A stretch of DNA of 29,043 nt from a virus: positions 1-29,043 of the IMG/VR virus record IMGVR_UViG_3300021598_000043, one strand, 5' to 3'. The first letter of the stretch is position 1; the number at the start of each line of letters is the position of its first letter. The translations under genes were made by a program, and so were the position numbers. The notes below the pieces were generated by a model. It had not been told where the DNA came from, made no database searches, and was given only the letters and a program-made list of their open reading frames with translations. Shown here one piece after another: positions 13,682 to 21,906 of this stretch.

Positions 13682-15541
13682 ATGGTTAAAATCGTATTAG
13701 AAAACGGAACGCTTGACATTAGAGAAGATGTTAAGTTCCCTTTGAATTTTAGCATAGGAGATATTCGCGACATATCCAAAAGAACGGGAACATTCTCAAA
13801 GACTATTATTGCTCCCGGTACTAAGAACAATCACGAGTTATTAGGACATTACTACGACGTAAATATTCAGTCGGGGACATTTAACATAAACACTATTACT
13901 AAGTGTCAAGTTATTCAGAATGGAGTTCCTGTATTAGAAGATGCGTTGATACAATTAACGGGTGTACTAAAGAAGCAAAACACGAATGCTTATGAAGACG
14001 AAGTTAACTACGAATTGTTAATAAAAGATTCTAAGGTAGAGTTCTTCACTCAGATAGCTAACAATGAATTAACCGACTTAGACTTCTCAGATTTAAACCA
14101 TACGTTAGATAGTTCGTTTGTAGTTAGTTCTTTTAGTAATTCGGTAGCTGACGGCTATAAATACATCTTACCTTATTCAGATGACAGCACATATAGGCTA
14201 AACGAATTTAAACCGGCTATTTACGCTAAGACATATTTCGATAGGATATTCTCAAATGCTGGTTTCTCTTATACTTGGAGTGGACTACAAGACGCTAAGT
14301 TTGACAAGCTATTAATTCCTTATAATGGGGACGTAGAAAACACGAATGTAGACCCTTACAAAGTACAAGCTAATAACACGTGGACTACTTCGTATGTTCA
14401 ACCTATTGGCGAGAATGAAACATTTTACGAAATAGTAGATTCTTGGACGGAAACCTTAGACGGGCAAAATTTATTTGACCCTATTACGGGCGAATATTCC
14501 GCTCCATTTTATACCGACACTACACAAAACACTTACTATAATTTCAAAATAGAATATACTGCTGACATCAACTTAGATAACACAAGCGGTGCAACTGCAT
14601 ATTATTTGAACTTAGAGCCGAATCAAACGTGGAGTTTAGCGGAACAAAATTACAAGTTAGTATTTAGGCTAATAAAAAACGGAACTACACAAATAGGACA
14701 ATACGTATATATTCAAGGAGTAGATTATACAGCAGCGTCTTTAGCGAATGGAGTCACTACGTTAGGTACTGTTTCGCAAGTGGTGAATATTCCTACTACT
14801 CAAAACTTATCACCTACTGACACAATAGAAATTGAAGTAGGTCTTTTTATATTTAATCCTGGTGTTAAAAGGTGGCAAAGTGGAGGCGCACCGGGTGGAG
14901 GTACAAACGTTCAAGTAAATCCACAAGTTGACCTTACGACTTTAAAACTTGAGATTCTACCGAGTGCAAATGTAGTGTCTTATAATGCGGTTGTAGCTGT
15001 TAACTCATTCGTCCCATCAAAGATTAAACAAAGCGATTTCGTTAAGTCTATCTTTCAGATGTACAACTTATACGTAGAAATAGACGAAGACCAACCTAAT
15101 AATCTAATCTTAGAACATAGAGATAATTACTATGATAATGGAGCTAACAAAGATTGGACTAATAAGTTAGCAAAAGACCGAGAACAAAACCTACAATTTT
15201 TACCTGAAGTTACTTCTAAGAAATTACGACTTACTTACAAAGCTGATAAGGATAGTCCTAACACGATATTTACGGATATTACAAACGAGATATACGGACA
15301 AATAGAATACACCTTCGATAATGAGTATGTAAGAGATGCCGACGTTAAAGAGTTGGTATTTAGTCCTACACCCATAGTAAGAACTATTTTCGATGCGTAT
15401 GTTCCGAATATTGCGGGAGCAGCACCGAAGATTAACATTCGTGTTTTATTAGATGGAGGGGTGTTTAATTGTTTACCTTACGATATATTTGATATCGAGT
15501 TTCCGAACACGCCTTCTTTAAATATAGGCACTACGATTTGA
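13682..15541 (+). CDS. Putative tail hub/baseplate protein, N-terminal part (619 aa)
   Basis: The product begins with a characteristic stretch, REDVKFPLNFSIGDIRDISK, then RTGTFSKTIIAPGTKNNHEL and LGHYYDVN (residues 15-60), known to me from Bacteroidetes phage tail proteins. Later segments, VPSKIKQSDFVKSIFQMYNL and NKLAKDREQNLQFLPEVTSK with KKLRLTYKADKDSPN, resemble hub/baseplate proteins of that group. The frame ends abruptly (NTPSLNIGTTI) with a TGA that overlaps the TTG start of the next frame. The next frame encodes what looks like the missing C-terminus, so this gene may be the larger half of a split or deleted gene. No intergenic signal lies between the halves. Confidence 0.65.
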   Translation: MVKIVLENGTLDIREDVKFPLNFSIGDIRDISKRTGTFSKTIIAPGTKNNHELLGHYYDVNIQSGTFNINTITKCQVIQNGVPVLEDALIQLTGVLKKQNTNAYEDEVNYELLIKDSKVEFFTQIANNELTDLDFSDLNHTLDSSFVVSSFSNSVADGYKYILPYSDDSTYRLNEFKPAIYAKTYFDRIFSNAGFSYTWSGLQDAKFDKLLIPYNGDVENTNVDPYKVQANNTWTTSYVQPIGENETFYEIVDSWTETLDGQNLFDPITGEYSAPFYTDTTQNTYYNFKIEYTADINLDNTSGATAYYLNLEPNQTWSLAEQNYKLVFRLIKNGTTQIGQYVYIQGVDYTAASLANGVTTLGTVSQVVNIPTTQNLSPTDTIEIEVGLFIFNPGVKRWQSGGAPGGGTNVQVNPQVDLTTLKLEILPSANVVSYNAVVAVNSFVPSKIKQSDFVKSIFQMYNLYVEIDEDQPNNLILEHRDNYYDNGANKDWTNKLAKDREQNLQFLPEVTSKKLRLTYKADKDSPNTIFTDITNEIYGQIEYTFDNEYVRDADVKELVFSPTPIVRTIFDAYVPNIAGAAPKINIRVLLDGGVFNCLPYDIFDIEFPNTPSLNIGTTI

Positions 15542-16263
15542 ATGAGTTGGATATTCAATCATTAAGGCTAAACGACAAAATAAGAATAGATAATTCTTGG
15601 TGGAATATTAACAAGGTTATTGACTACGACGCAAATAGTACATCGTTAACAAAAGTCGAATTAATAAGCGTTGATAGTGAAATAGAGTTAGTGCCATTTC
15701 AGACCGGTAACGGAACGCCATTTCAAGACACGATAGTTGCGGTAAGTAGTGAAAGCGTTGTAAGAACACGAACACAACAAAGTAACGTAATCTTAGGAAA
15801 CGCAGATGTAAAAGGAAGAGGTAACGTAATAAACCAAAACGTAAAAGCCGTAATAGAGGGTAACGGACAAGCCTTATCGGAAGACGGAATAATAACAAAA
15901 AACCTACAAATAGAAACTATCAACGGGCAAAGCGTAACAACAGCTTTACCTATCTATTCAAAGTACATAGCTTTAATTAGTCAAACAGGAACTAACGACC
16001 CTACGTTAAACATACTTGAAAATGATTTAGGCGATTTAGTTTTCACTCGTGCTGCCATAGGTAGATATGAAGCTACGTTAACGGGTGCTTTTCCTACTCA
16101 GGGAAAAGTTTACTTAATGGTTTCAAATAGTCAAGTAGACACTTATTTAAGAATCTTTTGGACTTCTGCAAACACTATCGAAATACGGACACTTGATTTC
16201 ACGAATACGTTAACCGATGGTTTATTAGATTACAATACTTTAGAAATACGTGTCTACCCTTAA
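15538..16263 (+). CDS. Putative C-terminal part of tail hub protein, TTG start (241 aa)
   Basis: The frame starts with TTG at 15538, overlapping the upstream stop (TTGA). The first 45 residues contain NELDIQSLRLNDKIRIDNSW and WNINKVIDYDANSTSLTKVE, which I recall as the C-terminal core of hub/baseplate proteins of Flavobacteriia phages rather than as a natural N-terminus. The same frame is open upstream into the previous gene for some codons. After residue 45 a repeat-poor linker and a beta-rich domain (about 125-241) follow, which could be a receptor-binding or fibre-attachment domain. Reinitiation, frameshifting, a deletion that shifted frame or an assembly error are all possible. Confidence 0.6.
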   Translation: MNELDIQSLRLNDKIRIDNSWWNINKVIDYDANSTSLTKVELISVDSEIELVPFQTGNGTPFQDTIVAVSSESVVRTRTQQSNVILGNADVKGRGNVINQNVKAVIEGNGQALSEDGIITKNLQIETINGQSVTTALPIYSKYIALISQTGTNDPTLNILENDLGDLVFTRAAIGRYEATLTGAFPTQGKVYLMVSNSQVDTYLRIFWTSANTIEIRTLDFTNTLTDGLLDYNTLEIRVYP

Positions 16264-16266
16264 TTT

Positions 16267-16275
16267 AATATAGTT
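16267..16275 (+). promoter_or_regulatory. AATATAGTT start-proximal motif (copy 3)
   Basis: AATATAGTT lies one base before ATG 16277 of the tape measure gene and fills most of the 13-base gap after the previous stop. Confidence 0.45.
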
Positions 16276-16276
16276 T

Positions 16277-18154
16277 ATGAATCAAGTAGAAATTCCTTTA
16301 AAAATAACGGGTATAGGCGCAATCAAAAAAGAATTGCGTGATTTAAAAGGTCAGATAGCAAACGCTACCGACCCTGAACAAATGACCAAACTCGCACAAA
16401 GAGCGGGTGAATTAGCAGACCAATTAAAAGACGCAAACGAACAAGTAGCAATCTTTAACAGTGGTTCAAGATTTGAAGCTGCGTCAAATGCTTTCGGAAT
16501 GATTAAACAAGACTTAATGTCTTTAGATTTCGAAGGTGCTGCTCAAAAGGCTAAGGTATTTCAAACTGCTATGGCGGGAATTAGTGGTAAGGATATTTCA
16601 GGTGCATTTAAAGGATTGATAAGTACTGTTACAACGTTAGGACAAACGTTTGTAAGGTTTGGAGTTATGTTATTAACTAACCCTATCTTTTTACTTGTTA
16701 CTGTTATTACGGCTATCGTTGCGGGTATAGTTTTATTTTTAAATAAAATAGGCATTTTAAAGAAAGCGTTTGAAATATTAATGATTCCTGTAAATGCAGC
16801 TATTCAAGCCTTTAAAGATATGACCGATTGGTTAGGATTAACTGACCACGCTGGTGAAGAAGCTGCTAAAAATGAAGAGGCACGTCAAGAAAAACTTGCT
16901 AAATTAAGGCAAGAAAAAATGGACGATATGATGTTAGAGTTTGAACGTCAAAAACAATTAGAAGTAGCTATTGAAAATAGGCAAAAAGCAGAGATTGCAT
17001 TATTAGAATCACAAGGTAATTCAGCTCAAGAGTTAAAACGTATAATGGCACAACAGCAATTAGACGAAGCTAAAATGAGTAAGGAAAGATTAGATAATAT
17101 AACTAAAGGAGCTAAAACGTGGTTTAAATCCTCTGAATCTGCAATAGTAGAATATGACACTAAAATAATTGAAGCTCAAACTAATTTAAATAACATAATA
17201 AAAGAAGGAGCAGAAAAGTATAAAGAATATCAAAGAGCGCGTATAGATGCAGCACGTTTAATTAGAGACTTAGAATTAAGCCTTATAAAAGACGCTACCG
17301 AAAGAGAACTACAAGAAAATCAAGTTAAGTATCAACGTTTAATAAACGACACAAAGACAAACGAGAAATTAAAAGCTGAAGAAAGAAAAAAAATAATTAA
17401 ATTATACGAGGATATTCAAGCCGAAGAAGACGCTAAAATTCAAAAGAAAGCAAAAGACGAACAATTAAAACAAGCTACTGAATTAGCAGATGCGTTAAAT
17501 GTAATCACGGAAGACAGAAGAAAAAGAGAAAAAGCCGGGTTTTTATCAGAGATACAATCTCAAAAAGAAAAAACTGAAAAGCTAAAAGAATATAACGACG
17601 CGTTAATAGAATCTGAAAAAGGTTTATTCGATGCGAGGTTAGGATTTGCGAGAGGTTTGATTTCAGGATTAACGGAATTAGCTGGAGAAAATAAGAAAAT
17701 AGCAAACGCATTGTTTTTAGTTGATAAAGCCTTAGCTATTGGTGAGATAATAGTAAACACACAACGAGAAATATCCGGGTATTGGTCTAATCCTACTTGG
17801 AAACTTCTTCCTGATGGTGGTGCTGCATTAGCCTCAAGTGCTTCAGCTGCTGCTAAAATACGCGCAGCTACTTCTATAGCTTCTATCGCTGCGTCAACTA
17901 TTTCTAAGTTTATAGGTGGTGGAGGTGGTTCTATCCCTTCGGGTGGTGGTGGTTCTGTTCCAACGGCAACAGCTACGGCACAAGCTACACCGGCTGTAAA
18001 TCTATTCGGTCAAGGTAATCAACTTAATCAAGTAGGCGCACCGACAAGCATAGAATCTAATCAAAATATAACAGTACAAGCTGTAGTAAGTGAAACCGAT
18101 GTTACTACGACACAAACGAAAATCGATAAAATAAAAAAGAACGCTGAGTTATGA
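16277..18154 (+). CDS. Tail tape measure protein (625 aa)
   Basis: The product has the typical layout of a siphovirus tape measure. The N-terminal region is helical (LKDLKGQIANAT-like, residues about 1-110). A hydrophobic part (about 125-165, LLTNPIFLLVTVITAIVAGI) may insert into the host membrane. A long coiled coil rich in K, E, Q and A follows (about 190-480). Near 500-560 lie YWSNPTWKLLPDGGAAL and an alanine-rich helix, and then a flexible glycine-rich tail (GGGGGSIPSGGGG). Length sets tail length; by the usual rule of about 0.15 nm per residue this would be roughly 90 nm. It would normally lie next to tail chaperone genes; here the candidate chaperones are 4 kb downstream on the other strand. 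Confidence 0.85.
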   Translation: MNQVEIPLKITGIGAIKKELRDLKGQIANATDPEQMTKLAQRAGELADQLKDANEQVAIFNSGSRFEAASNAFGMIKQDLMSLDFEGAAQKAKVFQTAMAGISGKDISGAFKGLISTVTTLGQTFVRFGVMLLTNPIFLLVTVITAIVAGIVLFLNKIGILKKAFEILMIPVNAAIQAFKDMTDWLGLTDHAGEEAAKNEEARQEKLAKLRQEKMDDMMLEFERQKQLEVAIENRQKAEIALLESQGNSAQELKRIMAQQQLDEAKMSKERLDNITKGAKTWFKSSESAIVEYDTKIIEAQTNLNNIIKEGAEKYKEYQRARIDAARLIRDLELSLIKDATERELQENQVKYQRLINDTKTNEKLKAEERKKIIKLYEDIQAEEDAKIQKKAKDEQLKQATELADALNVITEDRRKREKAGFLSEIQSQKEKTEKLKEYNDALIESEKGLFDARLGFARGLISGLTELAGENKKIANALFLVDKALAIGEIIVNTQREISGYWSNPTWKLLPDGGAALASSASAAAKIRAATSIASIAASTISKFIGGGGGSIPSGGGGSVPTATATAQATPAVNLFGQGNQLNQVGAPTSIESNQNITVQAVVSETDVTTTQTKIDKIKKNAEL

Positions 18155-18594
18155 CAAGTTATCAAGCCTTAATAAATAAGATAGAAGCATTTTACAATAC
18201 ACACCTACAAGTTAAAAAAGTAGGTAGTGACTTCAAGGAGCAGTTGTTTAATTTTGCAACGAAAGACGAAAAATATCCGATTATCTATGTTGTTCCTGTC
18301 GGTAGTACACCAACCGAAAACACGAATATCTTTAGTTTAGAAATTTATTGCTTTGATATTATACAAAAAGACCGAGCAAATATTAACGTAATACTTTCGG
18401 ATTGCAATCAAATCTTAGTAGACTTAGTGAATTATTTTAGGTTTTCGAATGACTATGATTTCGATATCGTTGCAGACCCTATATTCACTCCTTTAAACAA
18501 CGACTTGTTAGATTATGCTGCGGGATGGTTAATGACTTTAGACGTAGACGTTTCAAATTGGACTGATTGTCAAGTTCCGTTAGAAGGTGAGTAA
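18151..18594 (+). CDS. Putative tail completion/terminator protein (147 aa)
   Basis: The product has helix-strand alternation: NKIEAFYNTHLQVKKVGSDF, then FATKDEKYPIIYVVPVGS, then FSLEIYCFDIIQKDRANINV and GWLMTLDVDVSNWTDC near the end. This resembles small structural proteins of Bacteroidetes phages that cap the tail tube (tail terminator-like) by size and layout. The ATG overlaps the tape measure stop as ATGA. The assignment rests on resemblance and context and is not certain. Confidence 0.55.
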   Translation: MTSYQALINKIEAFYNTHLQVKKVGSDFKEQLFNFATKDEKYPIIYVVPVGSTPTENTNIFSLEIYCFDIIQKDRANINVILSDCNQILVDLVNYFRFSNDYDFDIVADPIFTPLNNDLLDYAAGWLMTLDVDVSNWTDCQVPLEGE

Positions 18595-18613
18595 CAAAAC
18601 ACGAATTTAAAAT

Positions 18614-18622
18614 AATATAGTT
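18614..18622 (+). promoter_or_regulatory. AATATAGTT start-proximal motif (copy 4)
   Basis: AATATAGTT lies one base before ATG 18624 of the fibre gene. The 29-base gap also holds AACACGAAT at 18598-18606, a word over-represented in the window. Confidence 0.45.
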
Positions 18623-18623
18623 A

Positions 18624-19364
18624 ATGGCAAGAGCAAAGATTTCACAACTTGACCCTAAAGGTGCTGACTTATCTTCTACTGATTTATTCGAAGTTAGTGT
18701 AAATACGGGTAGTGGATACGACACTTATTCTATTACGGGACAAGAAATTATAAACGGAGGTAGTGGTATTTATGTTCCTTACACGGGTGCAACTCAAGAC
18801 GTAGACTTAGACGCTAACAAACTTAGTGCTGAATCTATTTACATTGAAGGAACTAACGGAGCGGGACACTTGCACCTTAAACACCAAAACGCTGACGCTA
18901 CTGCTACGGGGCAATCTACGGCTTTATTTGCTGACGTTAACGGAGATATCAAATACAAGAACGATAATGATTATTACACTACGCTAAAAACGTCTTTAAA
19001 CACAGCGGATAGAGTTTATGCGTTTCCTGACATTTCAGGGGTTGTAGCTTTACAAGAAATTGTTTTCGATAAAAAAGCGACATCTTACACGTTGGTTTTA
19101 GGCGATGCCTACGAATTAATAGAAATGGAGGTTTCAAGTGCTAACACGTTGACTATACCTACAAACGCGAGTGTACCTTTTCCTTTAGGAACTCAAATTT
19201 TAGTAAGTCAATTAGGTACGGGACAAACAACAATAACACCAGCTGTAGGCGTAACGATACGTTCAAGCGGTGGTAAAACTAAAACGGCTGCTCAGTATTC
19301 AATGTGTATATTGATAAAGAGAGGGACGAACGAGTGGTATTTAAGCGGAGATATAACAACTTAA
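18624..19364 (+). CDS. Putative tail fibre protein (246 aa)
   Basis: The product begins MARAKISQLDPKGADLSSTD followed by GIYVPYTGATQDVDLDANKL (residues about 48-67). This start is common in fibre and receptor-binding proteins of Flavobacteriia phages: an attachment segment, then VPYTGAT repeats leading to a beta-rich shaft. The rest is rich in T, S, G, A and V with many short strands and a final beta domain (residues about 150-246, SYTLVLGDAYELIEMEVSSA). No coiled coil or catalytic motif is visible. Confidence 0.65.
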   Translation: MARAKISQLDPKGADLSSTDLFEVSVNTGSGYDTYSITGQEIINGGSGIYVPYTGATQDVDLDANKLSAESIYIEGTNGAGHLHLKHQNADATATGQSTALFADVNGDIKYKNDNDYYTTLKTSLNTADRVYAFPDISGVVALQEIVFDKKATSYTLVLGDAYELIEMEVSSANTLTIPTNASVPFPLGTQILVSQLGTGQTTITPAVGVTIRSSGGKTKTAAQYSMCILIKRGTNEWYLSGDITT

Positions 19365-19374
19365 TAAAAGACGA

Positions 19375-19647
19375 ATGGCAACAAATTTAATGGGCGAATT
19401 AGTAGCGAATAACGGAACATTCATACTAAACAACACAACTGAGTACACGGGTAGTATAGACGCTATCGTAGTACTTGAGGATACTGTTTTCAATGCGGTT
19501 AAAATCGCGGGTGTAGACGTTAAAACAAGCTACATAGGAACACCGGCTACAGCGGTAAAAGCGGGTGCTATCTTAACACCTACAGCAGACCAAAAGTTTA
19601 GCGGTGTAGATTTAACTTCAGGTAGTGTAGCACTTGTTTTAGGTTAA
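19375..19647 (+). CDS. Small structural protein of fibre cluster (90 aa)
   Basis: The 90-residue product is beta-rich with TNLMGELVANNGTFILNNTT at the start and a tail GVDLTSGSVALVLG. It has no charge clusters and no membrane helix. Similar short proteins occur in Bacteroidetes phages beside fibre genes, sometimes called structural. It lies 10 bases after the fibre gene and 2 bases before the duplicated fibre gene. The function is unknown; a fibre cap or adaptor is a guess from position. Confidence 0.55.
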   Translation: MATNLMGELVANNGTFILNNTTEYTGSIDAIVVLEDTVFNAVKIAGVDVKTSYIGTPATAVKAGAILTPTADQKFSGVDLTSGSVALVLG

Positions 19648-19649
19648 TT

Positions 19650-21209
19650 ATGTATGGATACGGAAATAGTATGTTCTTAGCAACACACGGAATATTAGCG
19701 AGGACTGCATCAGGAGGAGGAGTTGACCCCGATGCACAAGCATTCATAACAGCGGCTGCAATTACAGACCCTACTCAACAAGCGGCTATTAATCAATTAG
19801 TAGTTGACTTAAAAGGGTATAGCATTTGGAGTAAAATGAAGGCTTTGTATCCTTTTGTAGGTGGAAGCAGTACAAGTAATTCTTACAACCTACGCAATAC
19901 AGCACAATATCAATTATCATTTAGTGGTGGTGCAACACATAATTCTAATGGTTATACGTCTGGTGTTAATGGATATGCAAATACGGGATTAAATCCAAAT
20001 ACAGCATTTAGCACAAATGATTCAATGCATTTATCATTGTATTCAAGAACAAATAATGATTTAGGAGGTTTGGATTTTGGAGGTTTAAATGCGTCAGCTG
20101 TAACTGGTTTATATGCGAGATTTTCAAATAATGCTTATGCTTATATTAATGGAGGCTCAGGAGTATTAACTGGAAACACAAATTCAACAGGTTTTTATGT
20201 TGGAACAAGGACGGCTTCAAATGTTTTAAAATTATTTAAAAGTGGAACACAATTAGGAAGCACATATAAAGGAGCAAATGGAGCAAGACTTGATTTAAAT
20301 GCTTTTTTAGGCGCTCTAAATGTTAGTGGAACAGCTCAATACTACACACAAAGAAATTACGCTTTTGCCTCAATAGGTGATGGTTTAACAGACGCCGAAG
20401 CACTTAACTTTTACACAGCGGTACAAGCATTTCAAACAACACTCGGACGTAGTATAGGCACACAAACAGTAAGTGATGCTGATGCACAAGCATTTGTAAC
20501 TAACGCTGGTATAGTTGACCAAGTAGAAGCTAACGCAATAAACAACTTAGTAATAGGCTTAAAAGCTGATAGTTTGTGGACTAAAATGAAAGCGGTATAT
20601 CCTTTTGTTGGGGGAACGAGTACAACGCATAAATATAATCTTGTTAATCCTTTAGATACTGATGCTGCGTTTAGATTAGTGTTTAGCGGTGGTTGGACAC
20701 ATAGTTCAACAGGTGCTACTCCAAATGGTACTAATGGTTATGCAGATACTAAATTAATTGCACAAAATGTTTTAGGTTTAAACTCGACAAGTTATGGAGT
20801 TTATTCAAGGACAAATGTAGATAGAAATGCGCCTTCTATTGGCAATGTAACAGGTGGTGCAAGTGCTGAATGTTCTTTATGGTTAAGGTCTGGAAATCTT
20901 ACATATTTAAGAGTAAATAATCCAAGTGCTTCAAGTCAAGCAAATTCAGATTCAAGAGGTTTATTTATAGCAAATAGAGCAAATTCAACACAAATAAATT
21001 TACAAATAAGAGGAACGCAATATACTTATAGCAATAATAGTAATTCACTTTATGTAAATGCTTTTCATTTAGGCGGTGTCAACCCTAACTTTTTTGATAA
21101 TAAAGAAATTGCATTCTCATTTATAGGAGATGGTTTAACAAGTCAAAATATGACTGACTTAGATACTCGTGTAACTACATTTCAAACAGCATTAAATAGA
21201 AACGTATGA
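19650..21209 (+). CDS. Tail fibre/receptor-binding-type protein with two tandem modules (519 aa)
   Basis: After a short N-terminal segment (residues 1-27) the product consists of two tandem modules of about 240 residues each: residues 28-267 and 278-517. Each begins DAQAF, followed by NxL-V-x-x-LK...W-x-KMKA-x-YPFVGG, then a S/T/N/G-rich lectin-like section with FSGG and THxSxG, and ends with FASIGDGLTDAE or FSFIGDGLTSQN and TFQTxLxR. The beginnings and ends of the modules are close matches, the middles have diverged. The composition and location next to fibre genes suggest carbohydrate or surface binding at the tail tip. The middle of each module uses more A/T-rich codons than its ends. Confidence 0.75.
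   Translation: MYGYGNSMFLATHGILARTASGGGVDPDAQAFITAAAITDPTQQAAINQLVVDLKGYSIWSKMKALYPFVGGSSTSNSYNLRNTAQYQLSFSGGATHNSNGYTSGVNGYANTGLNPNTAFSTNDSMHLSLYSRTNNDLGGLDFGGLNASAVTGLYARFSNNAYAYINGGSGVLTGNTNSTGFYVGTRTASNVLKLFKSGTQLGSTYKGANGARLDLNAFLGALNVSGTAQYYTQRNYAFASIGDGLTDAEALNFYTAVQAFQTTLGRSIGTQTVSDADAQAFVTNAGIVDQVEANAINNLVIGLKADSLWTKMKAVYPFVGGTSTTHKYNLVNPLDTDAAFRLVFSGGWTHSSTGATPNGTNGYADTKLIAQNVLGLNSTSYGVYSRTNVDRNAPSIGNVTGGASAECSLWLRSGNLTYLRVNNPSASSQANSDSRGLFIANRANSTQINLQIRGTQYTYSNNSNSLYVNAFHLGGVNPNFFDNKEIAFSFIGDGLTSQNMTDLDTRVTTFQTALNRNV
19731..20450 (+). repeat. Fibre module, copy 1 (coding repeat)
   Basis: This encodes residues 28-267 of the duplicated fibre protein. It is separated from copy 2 by ten codons (SIGTQTVSDA). 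Confidence 0.75.
20481..21200 (+). repeat. Fibre module, copy 2 (coding repeat)
   Basis: This encodes residues 278-517. Both copies share DAQAF, KMKA-x-YPFVGG, the FSGG block and GDGLT in the same order, offset by 250 residues. The DNA has diverged in the middle part. Confidence 0.75.
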
Positions 21210-21457
21210 AACTAACAGATTTAACAACAGAACAAAAAGCTACCTATGTCGGACTATTGACAGAGGTACAAAAAAACGAATTAGTAGGTCAATGGTATGC
21301 ACCAGACTCTTATTTCAATCCTATTCAAGATGCCAATGATAATTGGGTTATTTCAGTAGAAGAAATGGAGCAATGCGTAAACCCTGATTATCTTTGGGTT
21401 AAAGACCTTGACTTGATTCCTTACGAACCGAAACCAACACCCCCTCCATTTGAATAA
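21206..21457 (+). CDS. Fibre-associated small protein (83 aa)
   Basis: The ATG overlaps the stop of the duplicated fibre gene (ATGA). The product has EQKATYVGLLTEVQKNELVG followed by QWYAPDSYFNPIQDANDNWV, then an acidic part, and ends in a proline-rich tail (KPTPPPF). The segment with W-Y-x-P-D-x-Y-F-x-P-I-x-D is recognisable as a small protein that follows fibre genes in Flavobacteriia phages. A role as fibre chaperone or assembly factor is plausible from position but is not shown. Confidence 0.6.
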   Translation: MKLTDLTTEQKATYVGLLTEVQKNELVGQWYAPDSYFNPIQDANDNWVISVEEMEQCVNPDYLWVKDLDLIPYEPKPTPPPFE

Positions 21458-21459
21458 AT

Positions 21460-21906
21460 ATGGCAAGATACGCAAATAACGGAATATTCTACGTCAAGTA
21501 TAAGACGCGTTTAAAGATTCAAAAATTACTACAATCTTTGATACGTGAATACGATGCTATTGACACGGGGGCTTTGTACGAGTCAGTTCGTATAAACGCA
21601 GAAATACCCGCTTTAGGTGAGTTGAATATTCAGATTAACGCGATGTATTACTTTGGATTCTTAAACAACGGAGCAAACTTGTGGAATGGAGGAGTAATAG
21701 CGTCTTATGATTTCTGCGCTAAGCTATCCGACTTAATGAATAGTAGCGGTGTAAGTGCTGAAATATTCGAGCAATATACCGAATGGATGACTCAACGTTA
21801 TCCTTTACTTCAAGTAGCTACTATCTTAGGTGAAAAGAAAAGTATTATCTATTCGTTTAATCCTATCGGTGGAGAGTTCTTAGGTGCGCTATCGTTTAAA
21901 GGTTAA
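21460..21906 (+). CDS. Putative structural protein, tail completion-like (148 aa)
   Basis: The product has IREYDAIDTGALYESVRINA, followed by INAMYYFGFLNNGANLWNGG. The D-T-G-A-L-x-x-S-V and Y-x-x-F-L-x-x-G-A pattern resembles HK97 gp10-like neck/tail completion proteins, in which a central helix precedes a beta sandwich. The rest (QYTEWMTQRYPLLQVATILG and more) is alpha/beta. It is the last plus-strand gene before the minus-strand pair, and its end overlaps that pair by 11 bases. The assignment is by pattern only. Confidence 0.5.
   Translation: MARYANNGIFYVKYKTRLKIQKLLQSLIREYDAIDTGALYESVRINAEIPALGELNIQINAMYYFGFLNNGANLWNGGVIASYDFCAKLSDLMNSSGVSAEIFEQYTEWMTQRYPLLQVATILGEKKSIIYSFNPIGGEFLGALSFKG

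Noticed and set aside
15525-15545. Programmed -1 frameshift site at the hub gene junction
   Set aside because: No X-XXY-YYZ slippery heptamer precedes the TGA; reinitiation at TTG or a deletion explains the layout at least as well.
15617-15923. Two minus-strand frames of 93 and 66 codons
   Set aside because: They lie antisense inside the hub C-terminal gene and have leucine/arginine- or serine-rich antisense composition without promoter or start context.
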